Assembly (NCBI GenBank): GCA_030734395.1
Contig: JAUZTG010000029.1
Coordinates: forward strand, 3,968,001 to 4,032,000
Length of the DNA stretch: 64,000 nucleotides
Direction of reading: 5' to 3'
Origin: Sarocladium kiliense
Lineage: Eukaryota; Ascomycota; Sordariomycetes; Hypocreales; Sarocladiaceae
Numbering within the stretch: the stretch's first letter is position 1; every line of letters begins with the position of its first letter. Made by a program: the position numbers and the translations under genes. Under the pieces are notes generated by a model. The model saw only the letters and a list, made by a program, of their open reading frames with translations, ran no database searches and was not told the origin of the DNA. Positions 11,091 through 21,743 of the stretch are shown here, piece after piece.

Positions 11091-11642
11091 CGCTCTGATA
11101 GGCTTTCAAGACTTTGACTATGTAGGAGAGTCGGTAGGCCAGACGCTGCACATTTATACCTAGGTGAGACAAAGCTCGATAAACAGATCTAGTGACGTGA
11201 ATAGACCTCAGAATATACATTAGCGAGACACCCAGTAATCGCTAGTCTCGCGCGAATAGACTTCCAATCATGCAGAACTCGCCCATCTGGTCATCGCAGA
11301 TCCCGGTCACAGCTCTGATAGTCTCGCGCGCCTCAACACATTTGGGTCCCAAGCCCGAAAGACTGCGGCTGTTAGTATTGTGCCCTATAGCCAACCTATG
11401 TACCTGCAGCTGTCACGAAATCCTTCCTGGCGAAGGAGCGAATGGAAGGCCAGAAGCCTGTGGGGTCTATCATGCCATAATAGGCCGCCATGGTGGTTTA
11501 TGACATTGCCCAAGCCCAGACTGCCGTGTCGGCCCTATTACAACTGCTTAGCGGTTGTGTCAGCTTACTGAAAGCCTAGGCAGGGGAGCATGGGAGAAGT
11601 CCGGAAACGGCGGAAGAAATGTGTGTTGATAAGCGTATGAAT

Positions 11643-11678
11643 CGTATATGCGGTATATGTCGTATATGCCGTATGTGC
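11643..11678. repeat. Short tandem repeat, 9-bp unit, 4 copies
   Basis: Four degenerate 9-bp units of the form CGTATATGC, GGTATATGT, CGTATATGC and CGTATGTGC in a row. Confidence 0.7.
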
Positions 11679-11929
11679 CACATAGACTAGAGAGCTGCGA
11701 TACTAGTTCATCAAACGATCAAATGGCCGGATTTCATAATGTCAGCATCAATGGTAAAGACCTCTGCATTTGCATGGGGACTAGGGGAATCTCCAAGTGC
11801 ATACTGGCTAAAACCCCACTCAAGACCACCGTCTCAACCTAAGGGGAAGTCAGTGTGTATTCGTAGGCAATGATAGTCTTCTTCACCGAAGTGATCCTTT
11901 GTTGACGTGCCATTCACTCACCGGGACTT

Positions 11930-12067
11930 TTACTCCTAGCTCTCCGAGCACGCATTGTCCTTCGGCAAGAAGCTCACCTTGTTCTGAGATGTAGGGCTTC
12001 ATTCTTCACGTACCAAACGTGCGTAGCCCTCAAGCAGGAAGCTGACTCTCTTCTGAGGTGTAGGGCT
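11930..12067. repeat. Imperfect 69-bp tandem duplication
   Basis: Read on the minus strand, two units begin with AGCCCTACACCTCAG (from 12067) and AGCCCTACATCTCAG (from 11998), exactly 69 bp (23 codons) apart. Translated in one frame they start SPTPQKRVSFL and SPTSQNKVSFL. Similarity fades towards the end of each unit. Confidence 0.65.
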
Positions 12068-12160
12068 CCGCTCTGCATTGAGAGGAGCAGTAGCCGAGAG
12101 AGTAGTCAGCAGCCCAACAAGCAAGACGGAGAGGGGCGTCGCGAGTTTCTTGAGCTTTAT
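11930..12160 (-). pseudogene. Possible decayed secreted repeat-peptide gene
   Basis: On the minus strand a TATATA-like stretch near 12185 is followed by a signal-peptide-like run, KLKKLATPLSVLLVGLLTT, ending in a small-residue region (TLSATAPLNA). Then come two diverged 23-codon repeats, the first with a Lys-Arg pair (SPTPQKRV). The codon where a start would be expected reads ATA in a CACAACATAAAG context. The first repeat ends in TGA at 11999-12001 and the second in TAG. An upstream ATG at 12250 is in frame but would lie upstream of the TATA-like element. A signal peptide plus repeats with KR sites is the layout of fungal pheromone and RiPP precursors. I infer a degraded gene of that kind, with low certainty. 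Confidence 0.3.
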
Positions 12161-13253
12161 GTTGTGTGAGGGATGATATGATATATAGTTACAAGTTCGG
12201 GTGCGATCTGGGTTCTCTGGAGTCCGAAGAGTGTGTTCCATATATACCATCTAGCTTGGGCAAGTAGTTCCTAGCTGAACACTACATTCATGTTTGCGCA
12301 GATGATCACTTTCGGCCTGAAGCTCTCTCCCATGGGGTCCAACACACAAATGAGAGAATATGCAACCAGGTCCGGCAACTGATCCGAAAATGGTCTAATT
12401 TCGGCAGCTACAGTAGATCCGAGAGGTTGGTCTGCCAAGTCATGGGGTGCTACTCGCATAGATTCCCTGAAGCAAGTCCGTTCTGGATTCAGTGCATGGT
12501 ACTTTTGATAGTCTCGGCATTTTCTTGATGAACGGCACGAGGAGGAGGAGAAGTAGATTCAAGATGTGGATCAATTATCTATGCTGCATTAACTACATCA
12601 CGGACGGCATGTCCACGGTTTACAGGTGCGAGATCGCACTGTGGTTAGGGCTACCTTATATCTGCCAACAACGGGGAACTCGTACGCTGCGTCAGGTCCC
12701 TGGGCTCAACAGTCCACAGCTGGCATCGTCAATGTACAATCAACGCCTCTGTCGCTTTGGAAAACGCATCGATCGCGAGGACGCAGCGTTTCCCGGCATG
12801 GAACTATTCCAGTCTGGACTGTACGATAAGGCAGCCCAGTCATGGCCAACCCCAGCGTTGCATCCAACCAACCAAATGGAAGCTGAGACCAGGATTAACA
12901 GAGCTGAACAGCCACCGCATAAGCCGGATCGCCGCGCCTGGCACCCCATTACCGGCTCCAAATAATGATCGCATGAACATCACATTGGGCGTAATCTCAT
13001 TGCCACCTGGAAAATTTGAGGTATTGCCAGCATATCCTTCCAGCACAACTAGACATGCACACCGAATCAAGGGATCAAGTAAGGCACACACTGTCCATGT
13101 TGAACGTCCCTGTTGAACAAGGGAATAATTCGTGATTCCCATTTGGCGTAATTAAATTTCCGGTTCCCTGCCATGGCCTAACCCGGCCTCCCAATGATTG
13201 ATCCGATCCCAAGCCCAAACGCCATCGTAAAAGCAAATCCAAATGAATGATCA

Positions 13254-13646
13254 TCACATCACCTCATTCGCCCTCCTCATCCTCCTCGGCGTCGCTGTCC
13301 TCAAGAAGGAAGCCGCCGCATGCTGAGGCACGTACGCCGCCTTCTTCTTGATCACAGGCACCTCCTCGCCCGTCTCAACAATCGCCTCATCATCGCTGTC
13401 CTCCAGCAACAACATCTCTTTCTCCCTCGCCTTCTCAAGCTCTGACTTGCTGCAACAGCTGCTTCCCCCGCCCCAGCACATCGTCAACCACTTCTTCATT
13501 ACACGCCCGAATTTCTTGGTCTTCGCGAGTGCAACGGAGCGTTTCTGCCCGACTTGGCGGCGGCGGCGGTGAGGGTCCGAGTGGCGCCCGATGTCGGTGA
13601 TGTCCCCTTCGTCGCTGAGAGATCTAGATCGTGAGCTGCGGTTCAT
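13254..13646 (-). CDS. Small basic Cys-rich hypothetical protein
   Basis: 130-aa frame from MNRSSRSRSLSDEGD; an in-frame ATG at 13661 would add five residues. The N-terminal third is Arg/Ser-rich and basic (RRRRQVGQKRSVALAKTKKF). A short central part, WLTMCWGGGSSCCSKSE, holds three of the protein's cysteines in a row of seven residues. It is followed by an acidic stretch (LLLEDSDDEAIVETGEE) and an Arg-rich end, TATPRRMRRANEVM. It has no signal peptide or membrane segment. I do not recognise a family. The composition pattern is consistent with a real small gene, but nothing else confirms it. Confidence 0.5.
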   Translation of the reverse strand: MNRSSRSRSLSDEGDITDIGRHSDPHRRRRQVGQKRSVALAKTKKFGRVMKKWLTMCWGGGSSCCSKSELEKAREKEMLLLEDSDDEAIVETGEEVPVIKKKAAYVPQHAAASFLRTATPRRMRRANEVM

Positions 13647-14431
13647 TTTCAAAAGTAACATTTACCTCGCGAACGGGGGGAAAGAATGTGACAGGAGGAG
13701 GAAGCAGGGCAAAATTCGTAGAGAAGTGAGGTGAATTGAGCAGTGTATTCGTACTTTGATGCGATGGTAGACACGGAAACTCGGGGAGCAGCAGTATCAA
13801 GATCCAAAGCTTGTAAGTCTTCGAGGAGCAAGAAAAGCCAAGCTTTCTTCAATGTCGAGTTGTCGTCTTTATGTACAATGAGCGAAACATTCCTGAAGAC
13901 GTCGCACCCGCGAGAGTGTGACGACGCAGCCGTATTTAATCGTTCAGACGACCGCCCTTCATTCCAGTCCATCGACGCCGAGCTGAGCCCCTCCACCTCC
14001 CTTCCTCCATCCCTCGCGTGGTCTTCAGCCTTGACAAGCTACAAGCTATTTGCGTCCAGACCATCGATAGCGTCATTCGCGTTTCTCCTCTAGCAGCCAC
14101 AGCCGCACCACCGTCGCCCTAACGACCTGAAGGACTGGGCCAGGCCGTGTGCGCTGGGCGCTGGGCGGACGGGAGCGGCGCGACGTGACTCGCTAAAGAC
14201 TGCATAGTGCCAGGGGGCCAACAACAAATCCCCATTTCGTTCAAATAGTCGTGCAAATGGTGATTGCTTTGCGCTCTCAGCCAGCCTCAGCTCATAGGAA
14301 AATGCGATTGTGCTAGTCTGCTATGGGCGACATACCCATGTCGATTCTGCAAGCCATGTTCGGTAGATCCGTGTGCACGGATCAAATCATCCCACTCCAT
14401 CGGTAATCAACGATTTGCCTCATTTTTCTTT
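13647..14431. other. Intergenic upstream of the small basic gene
   Basis: Spacer between Rad1's stop and the small basic gene, both on the minus strand. Open frames on both strands at 13649-14093 overlap each other. I see no supported coding region. Confidence 0.45.
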
Positions 14432-15456
14432 TCAATCAAGACCACCATCGTCTTCCTCATCATCTGACGCGTCGTATTGCACGTATGGCACAAAACGAAA
14501 GTCTAGGAAGCTCGTCTTTCCCCCCTCCACGTCGACCATGAATTGCAGACTCAGAACACCTTGCCCGTCGCCTCGAAGACTAACCTTGCTCGCGATACGC
14601 ATCGCCTCCGTCGCATTCTTGATGAAGTCAAACTTGAAAGCATGGGACCACCGATCGTGAATGTTGAAAGTCTCGATCAGCTCTTTGCCGCGCGCAAAAT
14701 CGGCGGACGAGCTACCGAGGTCACCCTCACCTACAATCGCAAGGAAAGGCGCAATCTTGGTCGCCGTCAGCGTGAGCTTGTTCGGAGCTGTGGGAGAGAT
14801 CTCAGCCAAGCAGTCGAGGAGAGATCGGGACTGCATGATGATCTTGAAAACGAGGTCATTGCGGTCAAATGGAATATCTTCGGGCATCTCGGGCAAGTAG
14901 GTGGTGAGCGCAGCCGTGGTCTTAACACCTGACTCCTCGATTGTAACTTTGAACGGATCGCCTTCCTCAGCGTAGAGCAGCGCACATGTCCCCGAGAGGC
15001 CCAGGGTCTGATTACTGAAGGCATCCGGGCGGTAGTTGCGTAGATTGCTTCGATACGGGTCTTGCTCGGCTCTCTGCGCACGTGAAGCAGTATCCATTGC
15101 CCCGAAAATTTGTAGAATCTCGAGAAGCGATGCGAGCGGGATTTGGAAGTTGGGTAGTGCGACCGGTTCACCATCGTCGCCTCGAGGCAGATTGACAGAG
15201 TATGTCGAGAAGAGATTCTTATCAAGAAAGGTAGTGCCTATCACTCTTTCGTTAGCCCATTAATATGACATGGTAGAGATTAGTCTTGCTGGCACACACC
15301 TTGCATTACGCGCGAGTTGTCTGCAGAGAAGCGAATGCCATCTTCCGTGATCTGAACATGAACTCTCGGCGAGAAGTTGATACAGCGCAGAAGCTGATAT
15401 AATGGTCTGGTCGAGGTTGCGACCGCGCGGAGCACCGGTTGACCTTCTGTAGCCAT
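14432..15456 (-). CDS. rad1: Rad1-type DNA damage checkpoint clamp subunit
   Basis: Two exons, 15300-15456 and 14432-15237, join in phase (MQ-G-TTFLD across the junction) to 320 aa. The PCNA-like fold begins LYQLLRCINFSPRVHVQITEDGIRFSADNSRVMQG and continues with FLDKNLFSTYSVN, FQIPLASLLEILQIFG, the central GTCALLYAEEGDPFKVTIEESG strand pair and the C-terminal LRGDGQGVLSLQFMVDVEGG and FVPYVQYD blocks, which are typical of Rad1/Rec1/Rad17(Sc). Rad1 forms the 9-1-1 clamp with Rad9 and Hus1, is loaded at damaged DNA in the nucleus and activates the ATR-type kinase. The C-terminus ends in an acidic DDEEDDGGLD tail. The start at 15456 gives the usual family N-terminus. Confidence 0.92.
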
Positions 15457-15669
15457 GGCGTAGACTAGGCTGTCGAACGCTGAACAACGCAAACGAAGCT
15501 CCAAGAAGCAGGCGCACACACAAAAAGCAAAACAGAAAGCAAAGGCTTTTGATCTCAGATACTCCGACTAATATACAACGCTCCTAGTTCGTCTCGACCG
15601 GCCTGGTAAGTGTATCACTGCGTGAAGAGCGCACGGTGTGGCCTTGGACGTATCGCTCGATTGAAGCTC

Positions 15670-16015
15670 TTAAACGTAGACTCCCACGCCGCAGAACATA
15701 TAAACCGTTCCAAATCTGAGCCTTATCAGCAATTTTTGTAAAGGAAAGGGGACTGGAGGTTAAAGACATACGCAACGGCCAAAGAGGCAGGAACACCGAG
15801 TACACCAACGTTGACGAGCGACCGGTCTGAGAGTCAGTTAGAAGGATGAAACAGGCAAAAAGGATGACGTTCATACTCAATGCGAAGACGCCGGTCAAGA
15901 GAATTCCGATGACCAGAAGAACAAAACCAACGAAGAATTGGCTCTGCTTGCCGATGGTCGGGAGGAAGGGTGTGCCAGCAGCACCTTGCCAGACCTCATG
16001 CAACGACGAATCCAT
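15670..16015 (-). CDS. OST5: Oligosaccharyltransferase subunit Ost5/TMEM258
   Basis: 79 aa in three exons. Exon 1 is 15877-16015, ending after GVFAL. Exon 2 supplies NRSLVNVGVLGVPASLAVA, and exon 3 supplies FGTVYMFCGVGVYV with TAA at 15670-15672. The last intron ends at a CAG just before ATTTGG. Two membrane helices (about residues 27-46 and 50-78) and the closing GVGVYV are diagnostic of Ost5/TMEM258, a small stabilising subunit of the ER oligosaccharyltransferase that N-glycosylates proteins. The family is normally about 80-90 aa. The unspliced frame reads through both introns and would give a misleading 143-aa protein. It lies 213 bp upstream of Rad1 on the same strand and is divergent from GCN5. 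Confidence 0.85.
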
Positions 16016-16619
16016 AGGCGAGGCTGCGCGGGGGCGAGTGTGATTGTCTGTGCCTTGCTAAGCGAATGGAGCTGCTTCGAGGTCGAAGTTGTTCGTCGAG
16101 ACGGAGAGACTGGGCGTAGACGGGGGTGGATGGAGATGGTTGAAGCTTCGAGGGGAGCTCACTCGGACCGTGAAGCTGCCATCTCGACTCGTGTCCCTAT
16201 CGTCCTAAAGGGGCTTAGCGCATCAGGTGCACTGGAACCTCGCATGAAGCAGATGCTTCCAAACGAGGCGATCACAGAGCATGGCTCTCATAAATTCATG
16301 CTGGAAGACGGGAATAGATGTACTGAGGCTTATTGTTCAGTTTAATGATCTCGTTCTTTTTGGTCGTCAGTACTGTGAACACTAGAATTGCGTGGAAATG
16401 GAAAGCATTTCAACCATAGCCAAAGCGTCCTTGCGTGATTACGTAACACAACCTACCCCAGATGCCACCCATGGCCATCGACCGCATCCATTCCCTCCAT
16501 CAGTGTCCATCAAACTCCAATGCGCCAACATCAACTACCATCGCGTCTGCCGCGAGTATGAGTAACGATAGTACATACCACCTCGCTCACATATCAAGGA
16601 CCCGCCTAGAATACTGACA
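16016..16619. promoter_or_regulatory. Divergent promoter, OST5 / GCN5
   Basis: Bidirectional spacer of about 600 bp between two housekeeping genes. A frame of 135 codons at 15938-16345 overlaps the start of OST5 antisense and looks random. Confidence 0.45.
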
Positions 16620-17887
16620 ATGGATTCTCTGGCAGATGGCAAGCGGAAGGCTGAGGAGGAGCCAGACTCTCCCTCAGATGCGAAGCGCGTTAAGCACGAT
16701 GAAGACTCCGTCGAACCAGTGGAGGAGAAGAAGCCCGTGATGAAACCCATCCCATTTCCTGAAAAGGTATGTGACTTGAAGGTTCCTGCTTAAGCGCCAG
16801 TCTCATCGAAAGTTGCTGACACCCTATTCAACAGCCTGGCGTCATCGAAGAACGTACCGGCGAAATCGAATTCCGCGTTGTGAACAACGACAACGAACGC
16901 GAATCTCTCATCATCCTGACCGGCCTCAAATGTATCTTCCAAAAACAACTGCCAAAGATGCCGAAAGACTACATCGCTCGACTCGTCTACGACCGAACCC
17001 ACCTGTCCATCGCGATTGTCAAGAAGCCCCTCGAGGTTGTCGGCGGCATCACCTACCGACCCTTTAAAGGACGACATTTCGCGGAAATCGTCTTCTGTGC
17101 CATCTCATCAGATCAGCAGGTCAAGGGTTATGGTGCACTACTCATGTCCCATCTCAAAGACTATGTCAAGGCTACCAGCGATGTGATGCATTTCCTGACA
17201 TACGCCGACAATTATGCGATTGGCTACTTCAAGAAACAAGGTTTTACAAAGGAAATCACTCTCGATCGCAAGATCTGGATGGGCTACATTAAGGACTACG
17301 AGGGCGGTACAATCATGCAGTGCTCCATGCTCCCGCGAATTCGCTACCTCGAAATGGGCCGCATGCTGTTGAAACAGAAGGAGTGTGTCCAAGCGAAGAT
17401 CCGGGCTTACTCGAAATCTCACATCGTTCACTCCCCTCCTAAAGACTGGAGGAATGGCGTATGTGAAATCGACCCCTTGACCATTCCCGCCATCCGCGCC
17501 TCTGGCTGGTCACCAGACATGGATGAGCTTGCACGACAACCCCGCCATGGTCCTAATTACAACCAACTCCTCCACCTCCTCAACGACCTTCAGAACCACA
17601 ACAGCGCCTGGCCGTTCCTCGTACCCGTGAACCGCGACGACGTGGCAGATTACTACGACGTCATCAAGGAGCCCATGGACCTCAGCACCATGGAGAACAA
17701 GCTCGAAGCAGACCAATACGCCACTCCCGAGGACTTCATCAGAGACGCGAGGCTCATCTTCGACAATTGTCGGAAATACAACAACGAGACAACCCCGTAC
17801 GCCAAATCAGCAAACAAGCTCGAGAAGTACATGTGGGCGCAGATCAAAGCCGTGCCAGAATGGTCGCATCTTGAGCCGGAGAAGTAG
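16620..17887 (+). CDS. GCN5: Histone acetyltransferase GCN5
   Basis: Two exons, 16620-16766 and 16835-17887, join in phase to 399 aa. A charged N-terminus (MDSLADGKRKAEEEPDS) precedes the GNAT domain. It contains IFQKQLPKMPKDYIARLVYD, the catalytic-glutamate strand FAEIVFCAISS, the acetyl-CoA loop QQVKGYGALLMSHLKDY and YADNYAIGYFKKQGFTKEI. A C-terminal bromodomain has WPFLVPVNRDDVADYYDVIK, EPMDLSTMENKLE and the acetyl-lysine-binding Asn region IFDNCRKYNN. GCN5 is the catalytic subunit of SAGA-type coactivators and acetylates histone H3 tails in the nucleus. All key residues are visible. Length and domain order match fungal Gcn5. Confidence 0.97.
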
Positions 17888-18947
17888 GGCGCTCCGGCGC
17901 CGAGATCCAGATCTTCACGCGGCTGGGTATAGGTCCCCGACGAAGAATGAAGGAGGGAGATGGTGTCACTATCTTCGTAGCTTTGCTTAGGTTACTACGG
18001 GATTGATGGAGGTGCTTGCTGGGCTTTTTGTATACTCCTTGAAGTGGAGAGCGTGGCGTTCTGGAATCGGAAGGGGGGTTAATTAGGATCAAGGCGTGTT
18101 TCTTCCGGCAGCGGGCTGGTTTCTCTGGGATTGTTTGACAGAAGTCATGATTAGATATCAAATTGGAACAAAACTTGAAAGAGGAAAGAAAACTGTCCTG
18201 CTGACTTTAAGTATTAACCTCCTATATGCCCGCGTGCTATTGTTACTTTGCAACCATTCGCTCCAAGCATGGGTGAGTCTCGCTCACTTGTGCCCGTTCT
18301 ATTTGATATGCGAGCCCTCGTTGTCTCGCTGGCCTCCCATCTTGCTCTCATTCGTCCTCCGCCACTACATGTGCTCCATGTGCATGCCCCAGTGGCACCA
18401 TCGAGCAGCACAAGATTCCCCCCCAAAAGTAACTTTTGATATTCTCCATGCACCGAACCTCCGTACAATGCGGCACCTGGCCACATTTGGCTTTGTTGAA
18501 GATCTGCATGAAAAGAAGCCCCGTGGCAACGCTATGAAGAGCTCGCCACATGCTAATCCCACGCTTCTCGCCCTATGCCTCTCCAATCAGCTACCACGCT
18601 TCGCGAAAACTGAGATGTACGCAGCCTACATCCTCTGGCGCCTGCAAATGCCGAGGAGAAAAGATCGCCCATGAGTTCCGGTCGAAGATTGAAAGGGATA
18701 AAAAACCCCGGGGTAAGAGTTGGTGTAGTGTAGTGTAGTGTCGTGAACGCCGTCGAAAAGTATCGAAAGGGAAATAAGAATGTGCAGTGTCGTGTCTATT
18801 TCGTGAAATGCGTGAGGATATGGTATCCCAGAAGACCCAAGTTATTGGATAATGCTGTGGCCGAACAACAAGGTGTACGGCTGTCTCAGCTTTCAGGGTT
18901 TGGAGGGTGACGCTCTTGCTTTTGACCAATTCATAGCGTGGATTCCC
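17888..18947. other. Convergent 3' spacer with short TGTAG repeat
   Basis: Spacer between the 3' ends of GCN5 and the acidic-protein gene. A TGTAG-type microrepeat lies near 18722-18742. A 192-codon plus-strand frame (18096-18674) is low-complexity in sense and overlaps three minus-strand frames. I do not regard it as a gene. Confidence 0.5.
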
Positions 18948-20078
18948 TCAAGCTCCTGGCGCGCCTGCGGTACGATGTCCTGAGCTTGTCTCACTGACAG
19001 GCAGGCGAAGCTCCCCAACAGACCGCCGTGGCCAAGGTCCAAAGATGAGGTTGTCGATATAGTGAGTTACGGACGGCTGTGGTGCCCCCGATGTCTCAGT
19101 TTGAAGTCTTGAAGGAGTGTTAGTAGCTGGCGTCGGCCTTGCACTGACGTCGCGACTACTGCTTCCACTCTCACCACCTGTTTCGGAATCTCCTCCGACA
19201 GGCCGTCGGTGAGGGCTCTCTGCCTCCAAAGTCCTTCGCAAGACGTCGTGCAAGAAGTCAGGAACATCAGACCACCGACCTGCGCGTGCGGCACTGATCA
19301 TCTCAGGAGGGAAGACGCGTGCGGGAAGGCCAGCACTTGTGTTGGCGCCACGAATGAGCTGATTTGAGATCTCGTCGGAGAGATAACTGAGCTGGCCCGT
19401 CTCCATAGCGTTCTTGAACCACTGCTCCCATTCCTCATCAAGCACGGCACTGCTCTCTCCCGCATCACGGCGAGCTGCCTGGGCGAGAAGACGCTGGTTC
19501 AGCTCGACGCCGACGGAGTCAATCTCGTCATCGCTAAGAACCTCAACGTACTCCTCCGCCTCATCTTCCTCATCCTCCATTTCTTCATCCTCATCTTCGT
19601 CCTCCTGTCTGTTGTCAACATCTCCTGCGCGGGAGCGCAACGTTTGAGAATGAGCTTGTGATCTTCCAGAGCTTGGCCGATCTTCTGGCTCAATCCAGTC
19701 TGGGAAGCCATCGGCTGTGGTGTCGCGAATAGTGACGCCCTGTTCCCTCTCGAACTTCTCCTTGGCCCATTTGGTCCCTTCCCACTTTGTGAGACCAGCA
19801 ATTTCAGCTGGTGTCAGGCGCAAAGCATCAAAAGCGCGGAAAAGACGGCGATGCCAAGGAAAGCGGCTGAGTCGAATGCGGTGAGTCGGATGGGAATAAT
19901 CGAGACCTGGGTATTTTGCCTCTTGTGTGTCAAGATGGCCATAGAAAGCATGGGTTTCTTGACGGACCTCGGGAATCAGGGAGCGGTGAAGAAGGGCGTG
20001 AAAGTTGGATGGATCGTTAGGTTTCGGTTTAGGAAACATCTGCTCGTGGACGAGCTTGTCGATGGCGACGGGCTTCAT
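18948..20078 (-). CDS. Conserved acidic fungal protein, unknown function
   Basis: 376 aa from the ATG at 20078 (MKPVAIDKLVHEQMF). The frame stays open to 20546, so an N-terminal extension of 156 residues, containing LLYSTGTRQASRVSKHYYHTY, cannot be excluded. The N-terminal half holds a well-ordered block, HRIRLSRFPWHRRLFRAFDA, followed by LTPAEIAGLTKWEGTKWAKE, which looks like a helical DNA- or protein-binding module. A very acidic tract follows (about residues 155-185, almost all D/E). Then come LDEEWEQWFKNAMETGQLSY and FPPEMISAARAGRWSDVPDF. The C-terminal 100 residues are Ser/Thr/Pro-rich. I recall similar proteins of unknown function in other ascomycetes but cannot name a family. Confidence 0.75.
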   Translation of the reverse strand: MKPVAIDKLVHEQMFPKPKPNDPSNFHALLHRSLIPEVRQETHAFYGHLDTQEAKYPGLDYSHPTHRIRLSRFPWHRRLFRAFDALRLTPAEIAGLTKWEGTKWAKEKFEREQGVTIRDTTADGFPDWIEPEDRPSSGRSQAHSQTLRSRAGDVDNRQEDEDEDEEMEDEEDEAEEYVEVLSDDEIDSVGVELNQRLLAQAARRDAGESSAVLDEEWEQWFKNAMETGQLSYLSDEISNQLIRGANTSAGLPARVFPPEMISAARAGRWSDVPDFLHDVLRRTLEAESPHRRPVGGDSETGGESGSSSRDVSARPTPATNTPSRLQTETSGAPQPSVTHYIDNLIFGPWPRRSVGELRLPVSETSSGHRTAGAPGA

Positions 20079-21743
20079 ATTGGCAGAGTTTGATGCGACG
20101 GAGCTTCGTCCGTTCGTGTAGGTGTGGTAATAGTGTTTGGAGACACGTGAAGCCTGACGAGTGCCAGTTGAATAGAGCAAGGAGCGTGTGTGATATGCAA
20201 CCTCTGGGAACGGACACGGAGCGAGACGTAATTCGCGGTGAAGGTGTGCTGGAAGGAAAGTCTGGAGTTGGCCAAGTTTCTCAACAGGCGAGTTTGCGTG
20301 AGGCAAGGCAGCACAGAGCGTGAGACATGCAGTGGACAGCTTCCCCAAGTCGAACGCGAGATTTAACTCGAAGGTAATGCAAAGTGGAAGGACAGCCCAG
20401 AATGAGTGTAATTCCAGCACCCTTGCGGGTGGCCGAGCGCGTGCACGAAAACTGATCGTATCGGAAGTCGAGGCGCAAGCACGGGCGCAGGCTTCGGCAG
20501 TCAGGAGTCGAGGATTTTGTTGTCCAAAGATCCAGTGGTTTCGCACGACGAAAGGGGAGAAGTCGACAGCTCCTGGGCGGCCGACGAGGCGGCGACTCGA
20601 TACTGGAGGGAGTAATGCAGGGTCCGGCAGCAGGACGAGGCGTGCAGTTGAAATGGTGGAAGGGAGGAAGAAGTCGGGATCCCGAACAAGACACAGGAAA
20701 CTGAGGAGGGCGCTTGCGGAGGATGGAGACGGACTGGAGAGTTGGCCGTTAAGGCGCCGAAGTATCCCGATTGTGGTGCGGATAGCGGGAAGGTACTTTG
20801 GGGCAGGCTGTGCCGGCTATCAGCGCCCAGGTAGGGGACTAGAGTGCTAATAATAAGGGTGAGTGCATGCATTGGCAATCAGGGCCCGCGATGCAGTGGA
20901 TGGGTGGATGGAATGCCCCAGAATCATGCAAATGACAGGCCAGGACACGGAATTAGTTACCAGAGCATGAGCCACTAAGTTTTAGGCCCAGTGTATCCCA
21001 CAGGGAGGCGGACGGGAACCCCATCCCATCCCCATTCCCGGCCCCAAGCCACATTTTCAGCGCACTGCTGCTTTAAGGCTGAACGGCGCTGAACTGGCTG
21101 GTGACCGACATGGCCTTGCATAAATCGAGCAGTGTGCATAATTCTGGCCGTCGGCACTCACAGTGCGTACAACGCGGAGCATTGGCATCTTGCAACCTCT
21201 CTCTCTCTCGCTGCGAATACTCCTTGTCGTTGACAGACAGCCGAAGCTCGCGGATGAGTTGGAGAGGAGAGCTTCATGTACAATGTGAAAGCGCAGACGC
21301 CCAGTGCAGTCAGAGTCTCTTAGTGGTGAACGCGCTCCTTGATCTTGACGCTGGCCTACCTTATCGCCTTCACTTCCCATCAGACTCCATCCAATTCCGG
21401 GACATGGTGGTCATCCGTGGGAGCCTCCGCCCTGGATGAGAGCAGCTTGAGTCATTTGACACAACAAGGCAACCGTGAAGTTCAGGTTGCCAAGTCACTT
21501 CAACCATGTGTGAATACGGGTTGTTCGACCTGCTGATTCGTTGACCCCCGCAGGCACCAGTCGGATAAATCACTTTAAACAGATGCGACCAACTGCGACT
21601 GACGCGTATGCATGACTTCTTAAACATAAGGCGTGCCATCATCATACCCTTCGGGTAGGTTCTCAGGATCAAGTCGAATACAGTCAGTTCATCAAGACAC
21701 AAACACCACTTATCGACACCTCCAAACGGAGCAAGAGAACAAG
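20079..21743. other. Divergent spacer, acidic protein / DUF4419 gene
   Basis: The first 470 bp remain open in the acidic protein's frame and may be its leader or an N-terminal extension. The rest contains overlapping frames on both strands with no recognisable product. Confidence 0.45.

Larger units (their letters stand above)
11091..13253. other. Gene-poor region
   Basis: About 2.2 kb with no gene I can support. It holds a 9-bp tandem repeat (11643-11678) and, on the minus strand, remains of a possible secreted-peptide gene (11930-12180). The open frames near 12492-12965 (plus) and 12271-12459 (minus) overlap several others and look random. Confidence 0.5.

Noticed and set aside
12492..12965. 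157-codon plus-strand frame
   Set aside because: Overlaps several other frames on both strands with no recognisable motif, signal peptide or splice support.
18096..18674. 192-codon plus-strand frame
   Set aside because: Lies in a convergent 3' spacer, crosses frames on the other strand, and has no family-like sequence.
20320..20850. 176-codon plus-strand frame
   Set aside because: Partly antisense to the possible N-terminal extension of the acidic gene; Arg-rich random composition.
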